Below are positions 55,357-64,000 of a stretch of DNA of 64,000 bases, piece by piece. The stretch's first letter is position 1. Every line of letters begins with the position of its first letter. The translations under genes and the position numbers were made by a program. Below the pieces are notes generated by a model. The model was not told the origin of the DNA and did no database searches. It saw nothing but the letters and a program-made list of their open reading frames with translations. This stretch comes from Pseudoalteromonas denitrificans DSM 6059 (GTDB lineage Bacteria > Pseudomonadota > Gammaproteobacteria > Enterobacterales > Alteromonadaceae). The DNA is taken from positions 44,769-108,768 of the forward strand of contig NZ_FOLO01000012.1 of the NCBI RefSeq assembly GCF_900112265.1, read 5' to 3'.

Positions 55357-56364
55357 ATGATGGCAGCTCACCCTAAAATGGCAATTGAAACGACTCGGGA
55401 GCTTTTTAATACACTTGTTTCCTATGGTATTAGTCAAGAACAGCTACTTACAAAATCAGGCATTAATCTTAAAGAATTGCAAGAGTCGGATAGTCGATAT
55501 CCCGTAGCCACTCACTTGAAACTTTGGCAAGCCGCGGAGTCATTATCAAACCTTAGTGCGATTGGTTTAATGATGGGGGCAAAGTCGGATCCCTATAATC
55601 GTGGTATTGTTGGTTTGGCTTTTACTGCGAGTAAAGATTTACAACAAGCTGTATATAATAAGCTGAAATATACTAAAATTCTTGCTGATCATATTAGTCT
55701 TGAATTTGAAAAAAATGCGCAAGAATTCTCAATTACATATTCAATTCTTGAAGGGTACTTTCATAGTTACGAAATTGAACGGGTTTTTGCCGGTTTTCTT
55801 AATTGGGTCCGCACTTTCATTCACTTTAAAGTAAACCCGATACGAGTTGGGTTACAGTATCGAAAACCTGAGCATAGTGAGGCCTATAAAAAGCACTTTG
55901 AATGCCCTATATTATTTGACCAAGCTAAAAATACCATTACCTTTCCAGTAAAAATTCTGTCTTATAAAAACCCTAAATGTAATGAATATTTATATCAAAT
56001 CATTAAAGAGCACGCTGATAATATTTTAAGTCAAATTGATACAAGAACTAATATTGTAGTTGAAACCCGTAGCATGATTGCAAGTAGGTTATGCCACGGT
56101 CATTTTTCAGTTGAAGAGATTGCCTTATCTTTAAAAATGAGTAAACGCACTTTGAATCGAAAACTCAGTGATGAGGGAAAAACATATCAAGCTATTTTAG
56201 ACTCTACTCGCAAAGAAATGGCCATTTCTTATCTTAAACAAGGGGAATGTGCTCAGCAGACACTGCCTTTTTTACTAGGTTATTCTGACAATCGTTGCTT
56301 TTTGAGGGCGTTTAAACGTTGGACAGGTCATTCCCCGAAACAATATTTAAATACAATTGAATAG
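55357..56364 (+). CDS. AraC family regulator (arabinose-binding-domain type)
   Basis: A 335-residue regulator. The N-terminal about 200 residues (LFNTLVSYGISQEQLLTKSGINLKELQESDSRYPVATHLKLW) are of the OruR/ArgR-like effector type. The AraC HTH domain is about 235-332: HFSVEEIALSLKMSKRTLNRKLSDEGKTYQAILDSTRKEMAISYL, and QQTLPFLLGYSDNRCFLRAFKRWTGHSPKQYL. Effector unknown. The large exported glycosidase gene is 196 nt downstream in the same orientation and may be a target. Confidence 0.9.
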   Translation: MMAAHPKMAIETTRELFNTLVSYGISQEQLLTKSGINLKELQESDSRYPVATHLKLWQAAESLSNLSAIGLMMGAKSDPYNRGIVGLAFTASKDLQQAVYNKLKYTKILADHISLEFEKNAQEFSITYSILEGYFHSYEIERVFAGFLNWVRTFIHFKVNPIRVGLQYRKPEHSEAYKKHFECPILFDQAKNTITFPVKILSYKNPKCNEYLYQIIKEHADNILSQIDTRTNIVVETRSMIASRLCHGHFSVEEIALSLKMSKRTLNRKLSDEGKTYQAILDSTRKEMAISYLKQGECAQQTLPFLLGYSDNRCFLRAFKRWTGHSPKQYLNTIE

Positions 56365-56560
56365 GTTTAACTGTTCAGTTAAACATAGGGGGTGCTGATT
56401 TTTTAAAGGGAGGTTTGGCATGTTAGAAAATATATTTCATATGTCTCGAATTGTTCACTATTGGCGCAATCTGTCATAGCGATACAATCGTTTTTTAAGC
56501 TAGGCTATTGAGGTAACGCATTACACGTAGTCAATTTTTAAATGGAATAGGAATTGGAAT

Positions 56561-59500
56561 ATGTTATCTCATACAATGTTTAAAAAATTAGTTATTAAAG
56601 TGTTTGTCGTTTTGGTTACTTTAATTATGCCTAATAGTATTTTGGCAAGCCCAACAGTAACAAATGATGTCAGAGCTGTTTTTGTGGGGCATAGTTTGAT
56701 CAATTATGATATGCCCTATATTTTGCAGCAGCTAACGCAAGATGCGCAAAACCTAACAATGCAAAATGCAGTGCAGGTAATGAATGGGGCTCCTTTAAGA
56801 TACAATTGGGACTTTTGCACTGAATCCTCTTTTACTGGTCAGTGGCCACCTGAATCTTTTGCTTGTGATGCCATTGAAGCAGGAACAGTGCAAGGGGCTT
56901 ATAATACGTTAATTGTGACGGATGCAAATAACTCTATACACAGTAATCATGAATGGAACCACCCCCAACTTCATATAAATAATTTTCTTGAGTTAATGAA
57001 AAACAAAGATCCTCAAAGTCGTGCTTTTTTTTATACCAGTTGGGAGGCATTGGATTATCATACTGGAGAGTGGACTGATGCAATTGCCTTTGAATTAGCT
57101 GAATATGAAGAGATTATTGCTCAGGCAAAACAAATTTCGGCAGACTTAGGTCGACACGCTGAGTTTGAGCTTATTCCGGCTAATCTAGCATTGAGAGAAC
57201 TTATATTACAAATTGAAAGTGGTCAAATAAGTGGTTTAAGTCAAAGGGCAGATATTTTTGCTGATAATGTGCATATGAATAATCTTGGTAATTATTTTAT
57301 GGCGAATGTGGTATTTTCAGCAATTTTTAAACGCTCGCCAGTTGGTTTAACTAACCAAGTTAATGCAAAAAATGGCGTAAATATACATGTTGACTCTGTT
57401 TTAGCACAGCAGCTACAAGCGTTAGCTTGGCAGGTTGTGAGCAATTATTATTCAGATGACGGACAGGTAAATCAAGCTCCAAATGGTGAAATAATTGCAC
57501 CGTTAGGGACACAAACAATCACAAAAGGCAGTCATTTAACTTTTAGTGCTTTAGCAAGTGATCCAGACTCAGATGAAGCACTTACTTATTTATGGGATTT
57601 TGATGGGGTAGCACCAGTACAAACAAGCTTAACAAGTTCATCTATTTTGTTTGATCAAGTGGGGGTGTTTGATATTCAATTTTTGGTTACAGATAGTTTA
57701 GGTTTGTCAGACACCACGCCAGCCATTATTCAAATAATGGTTGAAGATGATTCAAGTATAGATATAAGTCCGAATGAAAAATCAGCTTTAGGGGTTAATC
57801 TGACCGGGTTAAGCTATTGGTCTACCCAATGGATGATGCTTGATGTGATGAAGCAAGCTTCAAATGGTAATGGTGAAATTTGGGCAACCAGTAACGCACA
57901 AACCTATGTATTTAATACAGGACATCAATCTAGACTTGATTTAGATGATCAAGGTTGGCCAAAAGCGTTACCGCCCTCAGATGATCCGGATTTTCATTTT
58001 GTAAGCACGATTATATATCAAGATAATCAAGATTACGCCGTTGGTGAGTATGTTGTGCTTTATGAGGGGGAAGGTGAATTAAATTATAATGGTGCAACTA
58101 AAATTACAAATAAATCATCCAAAGGAAGAGATATTGTTCAGCTCAATGAAAATGCGCATTTTCATTTACAGATCAGGCAAACGGACCCACATAAAACAGG
58201 TAATCATTTAAGAAATATTCGAATTATTGTTCCTGGGGGAATTTGTGGTACCGCGCCAACTGCTTATTCACAAGAGGCATCCGATTGTGTACAGGCATCA
58301 GATTTTAATCGTTTTGAGCAAATTTATCGCCATCAAAATTTTCACCCCTTATTTCTAGAAGATATGAAGAAATACCGTTCAATTCGTTTTATGCAAATGA
58401 TGAATACCAATGTGAGTGAGCAATATACTTGGTCAGATCGGGCGAAGTTTGACTTTGCTAGCTGGGCTATGCCTGAAGGTTCGCCTTTAGAGCTGGCAAT
58501 CGACCTAGCAAATAAGACTCAGGCTGAGCCTTGGTTAAATGTACCTGCAAGAGTTGATGATGATTATATGCGCCAGTATGCCCGTTTGGTTAAAAATACT
58601 TTGGATACACATTTAAACGTGATTATTGAACTCGGTAACGAAGTCTGGAATAACGCCTATCCCTATAATCAAGATGCAAACTGGATGGAGCAACAGGGTC
58701 GATTACTTTGGCCTGGTGCAAATGTATCTTCTTTTGAATTCAGGCTAAATTATTATGGTAAACGTACTTCAGATATGTGTGAGATATTTAAGCAAGAATT
58801 TGCCGAGCAAGCTAACAGAGTTAAGTGCACGGTTGCTTCACAAGGGGGTAATGTTTGGGTAGGTGAACAGATTTTAGAATGTAAATTATGGGCTGAGCAA
58901 AATAATGGTCAAAATTGCGCTGTTAATATAGATTCATTAGCCATAGGTCCCTATTTTGGTGGGTATTTATATCAAGATAAATTTGTACCTTTATTAAAAG
59001 AGTGGGCAGATGAAGGAGTACTTGGATTAACTAAGCTGTTTGATGAAATTAATTCAGGGATTTTGCGTGATTTGACTTATGATCCTACTGAACCTGACTG
59101 GGTACAGGCACCGATTGGTGGGGCTTTATTACAAACAAAAGGTTTCATAGAACAAAATAAACTACTCGCAAATCGTTTTGGACTTAAATTAACTGCCTAT
59201 GAAGGCGGCCAGCATCTCACATTTGCTGGAAATTTAGCAGGTGACAGATCAAGCATAAACGATAACATTTTTATAGCGGGTAACCGTGTTCAAGCAATGG
59301 GAGATGCTTTTAATACACATTTTCATGATTGGAAAAATGCAGGTGGTTCTTTATATATGGTGTTTGAAAGTACGGCAAAATGGGGCGCTTTTGGTGCTTT
59401 TCCTTTAAAGGAGTATCAGCAGCAACCTATGAATGAAACACCTAAATTAGCAAGTACTTTAGCGTTTATAGATTCAAATCCGTGCTGGTGGGAAGGGTGT

Positions 59501-60610
59501 GATCGTATGACACATCATTATGGTAAAGTTCAAATTGATGATTTACCTGACGTGCCTCAGGTGGGAAGTATTAGTTTAACAAGTGAAGTTAGATTAGATA
59601 GTTGGGGAGTTGCCTTAAGCTGGTCTGAGATAGATGGCGTTCAATACTATCAAATATTCCGTGATGATGTGTTTGTGGGTCATACTAATGCTGATATACA
59701 CATATTTAATAATGACTGGCTTGAGTTACACCGAGAATATCATTTTCAAATTAAAGCGGTAGATAGTAATGATAATGTTATCGCTGAGTCAAATATTTTG
59801 ACATCACTGGCAGGAGACTCTATAGCTCCGACCCAAGTAACAGGTTTAAGCGCAATATTTAATGGTCAATATGGTTTTGAATTAAATTGGACTGCTTCAA
59901 TAGATGCAGGTGGTGTTAATGTGTATGTTATATATCGAAATGGCGAACCTTTTACCAATGTAACTGAAACTAGATTAGTAGATGACTGGCCACCACAAGG
60001 AGCTGTAACGTACCAGGTTTTTGCTCATGACACTGTAGGCAATATTTCACAAGGCTCTGATATTATAACAGCACAGATCCCCTCAACTGAGTTTTTGATT
60101 TCAGCAATGACCAGACCTGAAAATAGAGGTGTCGCATTAAATTGGAGTTTTACACATTCTGACATTAAATATTTTAAAATATTTCGTGATAATGTATTTG
60201 TTGGTCATACGAATGCAGATGGCACTCATTTTAATAATGATTGGCTTGAACTTGGCATTGATTATTTTTTTGTTGTAATAGCAGTGGATGAACAAGGCAA
60301 TATTATTTTAGAGTCAAATACAGTATCGTTACAGGCTGGAGATTCTCAAGCACCTAGTAAGCCTGAGAATCTTAAAGTAACCTTCGATGGTGCTTATGGT
60401 TTTAATATTAGTTGGAATGAATCCAGCGATAATACTGGGGTTGATTATTATAAAATTAAACGTAATGGTGAAGATTATACAACAAGAAATTCAACGCAAC
60501 TCATTGATGAATGGCCACCCGAAGGAGATGTGAGTTACCAAATTTTTGCTGTTGATAAATATCACAATATTTCTCCAGCCTCTGTCATTGTGACTGGAAG
60601 TCGACCTTAG
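56561..60610 (+). CDS. Large exported SGNH-PKD-glycosidase-FN3 protein (1349 residues)
   Basis: A multidomain secreted protein. Signal peptide 1-30. Residues about 36-260 have the SGNH esterase pattern (VFVGHSLINYD with Ser45; FADNVHMNNLGNYF with Asp235 and His238). PKD domain about 303-395 (PDSDEALTYLWDFDG). Residues about 405-990 form a glycosidase-like domain with NVIIELGNEVWNNAYP (Glu694, probable acid/base) and LTAYEGGQHL with a second Glu as candidate nucleophile. Three or more FN3-type repeats follow (about 1000-1349), with repeated FRDDVFVGHTNAD and FNNDWLEL phrases. It probably de-esterifies and cleaves a polysaccharide. RBS AGGA. Confidence 0.72.
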   Translation: MLSHTMFKKLVIKVFVVLVTLIMPNSILASPTVTNDVRAVFVGHSLINYDMPYILQQLTQDAQNLTMQNAVQVMNGAPLRYNWDFCTESSFTGQWPPESFACDAIEAGTVQGAYNTLIVTDANNSIHSNHEWNHPQLHINNFLELMKNKDPQSRAFFYTSWEALDYHTGEWTDAIAFELAEYEEIIAQAKQISADLGRHAEFELIPANLALRELILQIESGQISGLSQRADIFADNVHMNNLGNYFMANVVFSAIFKRSPVGLTNQVNAKNGVNIHVDSVLAQQLQALAWQVVSNYYSDDGQVNQAPNGEIIAPLGTQTITKGSHLTFSALASDPDSDEALTYLWDFDGVAPVQTSLTSSSILFDQVGVFDIQFLVTDSLGLSDTTPAIIQIMVEDDSSIDISPNEKSALGVNLTGLSYWSTQWMMLDVMKQASNGNGEIWATSNAQTYVFNTGHQSRLDLDDQGWPKALPPSDDPDFHFVSTIIYQDNQDYAVGEYVVLYEGEGELNYNGATKITNKSSKGRDIVQLNENAHFHLQIRQTDPHKTGNHLRNIRIIVPGGICGTAPTAYSQEASDCVQASDFNRFEQIYRHQNFHPLFLEDMKKYRSIRFMQMMNTNVSEQYTWSDRAKFDFASWAMPEGSPLELAIDLANKTQAEPWLNVPARVDDDYMRQYARLVKNTLDTHLNVIIELGNEVWNNAYPYNQDANWMEQQGRLLWPGANVSSFEFRLNYYGKRTSDMCEIFKQEFAEQANRVKCTVASQGGNVWVGEQILECKLWAEQNNGQNCAVNIDSLAIGPYFGGYLYQDKFVPLLKEWADEGVLGLTKLFDEINSGILRDLTYDPTEPDWVQAPIGGALLQTKGFIEQNKLLANRFGLKLTAYEGGQHLTFAGNLAGDRSSINDNIFIAGNRVQAMGDAFNTHFHDWKNAGGSLYMVFESTAKWGAFGAFPLKEYQQQPMNETPKLASTLAFIDSNPCWWEGCDRMTHHYGKVQIDDLPDVPQVGSISLTSEVRLDSWGVALSWSEIDGVQYYQIFRDDVFVGHTNADIHIFNNDWLELHREYHFQIKAVDSNDNVIAESNILTSLAGDSIAPTQVTGLSAIFNGQYGFELNWTASIDAGGVNVYVIYRNGEPFTNVTETRLVDDWPPQGAVTYQVFAHDTVGNISQGSDIITAQIPSTEFLISAMTRPENRGVALNWSFTHSDIKYFKIFRDNVFVGHTNADGTHFNNDWLELGIDYFFVVIAVDEQGNIILESNTVSLQAGDSQAPSKPENLKVTFDGAYGFNISWNESSDNTGVDYYKIKRNGEDYTTRNSTQLIDEWPPEGDVSYQIFAVDKYHNISPASVIVTGSRP

Positions 60611-60627
60611 GTTTTATGTGTTTAAAA

Positions 60628-60653
60628 AAGATGGGCGCCAAGTGCCCACCTTT
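60628..60653. terminator. Hairpin terminator after the SGNH-glycosidase gene
   Basis: AAGATGGGCGC (60628-60638) pairs with GTGCCCACCTT (60642-60652), one mismatch and one G-U, 3-nt loop. A and T tracts at both ends allow bidirectional use between the glycosidase gene and the convergent pseudogene. Confidence 0.55.
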
Positions 60654-60673
60654 AATTATTTAACCGGATTGTG

Positions 60674-61530
60674 TCACTTTCGCCACCAGAGGTTTCCAAC
60701 TTTTTTAGTTTGTGCCGTGATAACTTGCCCCATAATTGGCGTTGTTAATTCTACCATGTTTAATTTTGCTTGTGCTGTGATTTGTTCAAATGGGTCATAC
60801 CAAGCGTGAAAAGCTAAATCAAAAGTGCCATTATGAATTGGCATCATTATTTTACCTTGTAAGTCTAAATGTGCACGCATACTTTGTTCCGGTGTCATAT
60901 ATATGAACATCAGCCCAATCTTTATCATAAGTACCCGTTTCTATCATGGTAAGATCAAACGGACCGTATTTTAGTCCTATCTTTTTGAAACCATCGAAAT
61001 AACCTGAATCACCACTGAAATAAAGCGATTCATTGTTTGTTTTTATGACCCAAGAGCCCCATAAAGTTTTATTTCCATCAGTTAGGCCACGGCTAGAGAA
61101 ATGTTGTGTGGGTGTAAAAGCAATAAGTGAAGCGCCTATATTGGACTCTTGCCACCAGTCAAATTGTTTTATTTTTATTGGCTCCCCATGCAGCTAAGTC
61201 TGCTTTAACGCCTAATGGCACATAAAATTTGTCGGTTTTATTTGCTAAAGTTTTAATACTTGATTTATCTAAATGTTCGTAGTAATTATGTGAAATTAGC
61301 ACAGCTTTAATTGTTGGTAATTCATGTAAAGAAATAGGGGGAGCATGAAATCGTTTTGGTCCAATAAAGGAAAATGGTGAGGCGCGCTCAGAAAATACTG
61401 GGTCGATTAACCAAAACTCACCATATACCTTTAATAAGATTGATGAATGACCTAGTCTGATCCAATGTTTTCAGAATCAGTAACTCTAGTGAAGTTGGTT
61501 GTCAAAGGTATTTGAAATTATTTTTGCATC
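60674..61530 (-). pseudogene. UlaG-like MBL-fold metallohydrolase pseudogene
   Basis: Conceptual joining of three reading frames on the minus strand gives a typical MBL-fold hydrolase: WIRLGHSSILLKVYGEFWLIDPV, then FDWWQESNIGASL, then SLYFSGDSGYFDGFKKIGL, and a C-terminal MTPEQSMRAHLDLQGKIMMPIHNGTFDLA. Frames change near 61475, 61170 and 60900, so the product is broken at least three times. The metal motif, expected as H-x-H-x-D-H, reads SHNYYEHLD, with a key His replaced by Tyr and the Asp by Glu. The 3' end (60674-60928) still looks open but is only the tail. It has no intact start. Confidence 0.7.
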
Positions 61531-61748
61531 AAGCCATTCATTCAAATAAGCTCAAGATTGATAATATAGAATTGACAATAAAACAGTTTATATATTAGCT
61601 TAAATCTTTGATTTTTTATCCTAAACTTTATGGGTTTGCTAAAGTATCCCAAAACGAAATTGATAATATAATTAAAGAAAGCGTAATTATGTGGTTAGCG
61701 AGATATCAGGTTTAATATAAAATAATAAAGTACTAAGGAGAGTAATTA

Positions 61749-62828
61749 GTGGATGCGAAACAGGTTTCTCAGTTAGAAGCACAAGCTAGAGTTGATCAAA
61801 TTCAGTCATTTAAAAAAGAATTAAATACTTTACAAAGTGAAGATGTAATTCAATTAACACAAACACAAAAATTAAAATTAAATGATTACCATAGTGCACT
61901 ACAAAAAAAATTATCCTCACATTATGAGATTGATATTTGCATCGAGTCAAAGCAACTCACATGGGGAATGAAAATAGCTTCGTTATTTGGTGCTCTAACG
62001 ATGGCGGCAAGCATTTTTTTCTTATTTTATCAATTTTGGGGCCTGATTGGCACTTTCACTCAAGTAAGCCTTTTGATTTGTGCACCTATATTATTACTTT
62101 TAATAAGCTTATATTTAACCCAACAAGAAAAACATGCTTATTTTTCAAAAATTGCAGCTTTTGCAAGTTTGTCTTGTTTCGTATTAAATCTATCTATGCT
62201 TGGGCAAATTTTTAATATAACCCCGTCACCTAATGCTTTTGTCATTTGGGCTGCATTTAGCTTTTTACTTGCTTATGCCTGTAATGCTAAATTAATGCTA
62301 TTTTTTGCTTTGGTGAGTATTAGTTGTTTTATTTCAATGAAGCTGGGTACTTTTAGTGGTATGTACTGGATTAACTTTGGTGAGCGACCTGAAAACTTTT
62401 TCATTCCTGGACTGATCATTTTTTTATTGCCTCAATTTATTACCCATAAGAACTACTTAGGTTTTGAGGTTATTTATCGTGTTATGGCTATGATATCTGT
62501 ATTTATACCTATTTTGATTTTATCAAATTGGGGACGCGTAAGTTACTTAAACTGGTCATCAGGTATGGTTGAAGGTTTTTATCAAATCATAGGGTTTGGA
62601 TTGAGTATTAGTGCGATTTTTTTAGGTATAAAGCGTCATTGGCATCATGTAACACATACCGCAAATGTATTTTTTATTTTGTTTTTATATACCAAATTTT
62701 TTGATTGGTGGTGGCAGTGGATGCCAAAATATATATTCTTTTTTATTTTAGCTTTATCTTCTTTATTGGTTTTAATAATATTTAAACGGCTTCGTTTAAC
62801 TAAAGTTAACGTAGGAGCTGTGTTATGA
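61749..62828 (+). CDS. DUF2157-like polytopic membrane protein
   Basis: A 359-residue membrane protein with nine or ten hydrophobic segments from residue about 70. Cytosolic N-terminal 65 residues are Gln-rich and helical. The GTG start at 61749 is supported by AAGGAG eight nt upstream. It looks like the DUF2157 family of polytopic proteins. The 3' end overlaps the next gene as ATGA, so the two are cotranslated. Function unknown. Confidence 0.65.
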   Translation: MDAKQVSQLEAQARVDQIQSFKKELNTLQSEDVIQLTQTQKLKLNDYHSALQKKLSSHYEIDICIESKQLTWGMKIASLFGALTMAASIFFLFYQFWGLIGTFTQVSLLICAPILLLLISLYLTQQEKHAYFSKIAAFASLSCFVLNLSMLGQIFNITPSPNAFVIWAAFSFLLAYACNAKLMLFFALVSISCFISMKLGTFSGMYWINFGERPENFFIPGLIIFLLPQFITHKNYLGFEVIYRVMAMISVFIPILILSNWGRVSYLNWSSGMVEGFYQIIGFGLSISAIFLGIKRHWHHVTHTANVFFILFLYTKFFDWWWQWMPKYIFFFILALSSLLVLIIFKRLRLTKVNVGAVL

Positions 62829-63646
62829 AAAAGTATTTACTTATAGGCCTATTCATCATTTTAACGACAAATATGATTGTTTTAGCAGGTGTTGTTTTTA
62901 ATCGAAGTGGTGAACCAAGCTCAGAGCTGACTTTAACTGAACGTGAGCTAAGCTTTCCTTATTCATATGATAAAGGTGAAAATTCAGGAATATCACTTAA
63001 TTTACATTGGCGAACACCAAGCAAAAAAAATGAAGACTCTTATGCTTATAGTTCAAAAGAAATTGAAATATCACAATCAAAATTAGTTGAATTAGGTTTT
63101 GAACCTTTCAATAGCGAAAATAAATTCTGGTCAGAATCTCAAACGTTATTTTGGGCACTAGAATTTGATGGTAACCTATATGAGTCAGAACTCAGGAAAG
63201 TACAACTAAACTACCAAACTGCACTAAAAGAATATGAAAGTTTATCCAATAAACCGAATAAGCATAAAAAAGAAAAGTTAAAAACACGCTTAGACAGAGA
63301 AAAAATAAGCAATAGTCGTTTATTTTTTGTAGATGTCGCTGCTGATTATGAAGCATTAGCTAGCCAGTTCTCAGATCAAAAGAATATTCTCATAGTGAAA
63401 GGTCTCACCAAACCTTATTTCAATAAAAAAACAAAACAGTACTCGCTTTTATTAAGGCAACTTGTCATTAAAAAAATAATGATATCTGTTGAATATGCAA
63501 ATATTTTTAATAGTTTAAGCCAAAAAGATTGGAGTGGTATTAAAGAACCGCGTTATAAAGTTGATTTAAAATGGGGTAAGCGTTTAGAACCTTGGGTTCT
63601 TAGTATTAATAAAATGGGCAAACACATAAGTGAAAACCAAAAATAA
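62825..63646 (+). CDS. DUF4824-like membrane-anchored protein
   Basis: A 273-residue protein anchored by an N-terminal membrane segment (about 4-23), with a periplasmic body. LAGVVFNRSGEPSSELTLTERELSFPYSYDKGENSGISLNLHWRTP matches what I recall of the DUF4824 opening. The middle is a charged coil (KVQLNYQTALKEYESLSNKPNKHKKEK). Its ATG overlaps the stop of the DUF2157-like gene, and the two families are commonly paired. Function unknown. A partner in envelope maintenance is inferred. Confidence 0.6.
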   Translation: MKKYLLIGLFIILTTNMIVLAGVVFNRSGEPSSELTLTERELSFPYSYDKGENSGISLNLHWRTPSKKNEDSYAYSSKEIEISQSKLVELGFEPFNSENKFWSESQTLFWALEFDGNLYESELRKVQLNYQTALKEYESLSNKPNKHKKEKLKTRLDREKISNSRLFFVDVAADYEALASQFSDQKNILIVKGLTKPYFNKKTKQYSLLLRQLVIKKIMISVEYANIFNSLSQKDWSGIKEPRYKVDLKWGKRLEPWVLSINKMGKHISENQK

Positions 63647-63687
63647 TAACCTATTTAACCTGAGATCTGGTTAAGCATCGCCATTTA

Positions 63688-64000
63688 TTAGTCTGGCATC
63701 ATACCAAATACATCTGCTGATAGTTTTATACACGGCTTCTGTTTCTTTAAGCAATAAGCCACTATTCCAGATATCAAGTTGAGCATGAAACTTGTTTCAC
63801 TGCGATGGCGACTATGTTCTATTTGAGATATATTCTTCAACTGGTTATTGATAGTTTCAATGATGTATCTCTTTGATAACATGGCTCTATCGAAGGCTGA
63901 CATGGCTTTCGACTTCATGTTTTTTCGAACTGTTGTAATCAAATCTACATCGAGTTCCTTTAGTTTTTCATTTAACTCTTTGCCGATATAACCTTTATCG
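63688..64000 (-). mobile_element. IS982-family transposase, 3' part (runs off the window)
   Basis: The last about 100 codons of an IS982-type transposase are present, with the 5' part beyond the window. The terminal segment SKRYIIETINNQLKNISQIEHSRHRS contains the E of the DDE triad and the conserved family stretch. The upstream residues DKGYIGKELNEKLKELDVDLITTVRKN match too. The end of the element should lie shortly past the stop codon at 63688, perhaps in the AACCTGAGATCTGGTTAA stretch near 63657-63674. Intactness of the element cannot be judged. Confidence 0.85.

Noticed and set aside
56365..56384. GTTTAACTG/CAGTTAAAC palindrome after the AraC gene
   Set aside because: Nine bp around a 2-nt centre, without T-run; may be a terminator or binding site but position supports neither clearly.
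60674..60928. Independent 84-residue gene
   Set aside because: It is the C-terminal tail of the frameshifted MBL-fold pseudogene.
1..64000. CRISPR arrays, tRNA or rRNA genes, prophage and origin of replication
   Set aside because: No regularly spaced repeats, cloverleaf sequences, phage structural genes or DnaA-box clusters were seen.

Overview
The window looks like a chromosomal segment of an AT-rich marine gammaproteobacterium of the Alteromonadales (Pseudoalteromonas/Colwellia-like). I infer this from the low GC content, a YbiT-type ABC-F ATPase, a TorF-type porin, a large TonB-dependent receptor, several solitary periplasmic solute-binding proteins, and the AraC and LysR regulator families. 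The assignment rests on protein style only. No rRNA, tRNA, CRISPR array or prophage was seen. The one mobile element is a partial IS982-type transposase at the right edge.

Layout. 0-11.9 kb holds housekeeping and accessory singletons: a MYG1-family exonuclease, a DJ-1-like protein, two GNATs, a LysE exporter plus cysteine hydrolase opposite a GlxA-type regulator, a beta-propeller protein, an EthD protein opposite a LysR regulator, an MltC-like lytic transglycosylase, a methyltransferase and a TPR-hydrolase. 12.1-14.1 kb is a LytS/LytTR two-component pair. 14.7-22.25 kb is a choline-to-glycine-betaine locus on the minus strand: betI, betB, betA, an unusually short BCCT-type transporter, a TorF-family porin and a class III aminotransferase, with a BetI-like operator in front of betI. 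24.9-27.2 kb encodes a cysteine desulfurase / persulfide dioxygenase / rhodanese fusion. 27.8-28.7 kb encodes a probable delta-class carbonic anhydrase.

30.1-31.0 kb carries three short genes. Two are tandem paralogues with near-identical basic leaders ending in a Gly-Gly-type motif followed by completely different short cores. The third, on the other strand, is frameshifted. They look like RiPP (peptide natural product) precursors and have no modification or export gene in the window. They are too short for ordinary gene finding and are the most promising undescribed element here.

31.3-40.7 kb: slipin/NfeD pair, two LysR regulators, a VOC protein, YbiT, a GNAT-like protein, and a TetR regulator opposite a Rieske oxygenase. 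40.9-47.9 kb: a chemoreceptor opposite a porin and a solute-binding protein, a cytochrome c-rhodanese fusion, and a second solute-binding gene whose 3' end runs into a degraded reading frame. 48.0-48.4 kb: a DUF805 membrane protein preceded by a sequence that can fold into an H-type pseudoknot ending just before the ribosome binding site. 48.5-54.3 kb: a TonB receptor, a secreted alpha/beta hydrolase and a membrane-anchored AraC regulator, probably one peptide- or ester-scavenging unit. 56.6-60.6 kb: a 1349-residue secreted SGNH-PKD-glycosidase-FN3 protein. 60.7-61.5 kb: a multiply frameshifted metallo-beta-lactamase-fold pseudogene. 61.7-63.6 kb: a DUF2157-like/DUF4824-like membrane pair.

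All calls are from reading the sequence. No database search was run.
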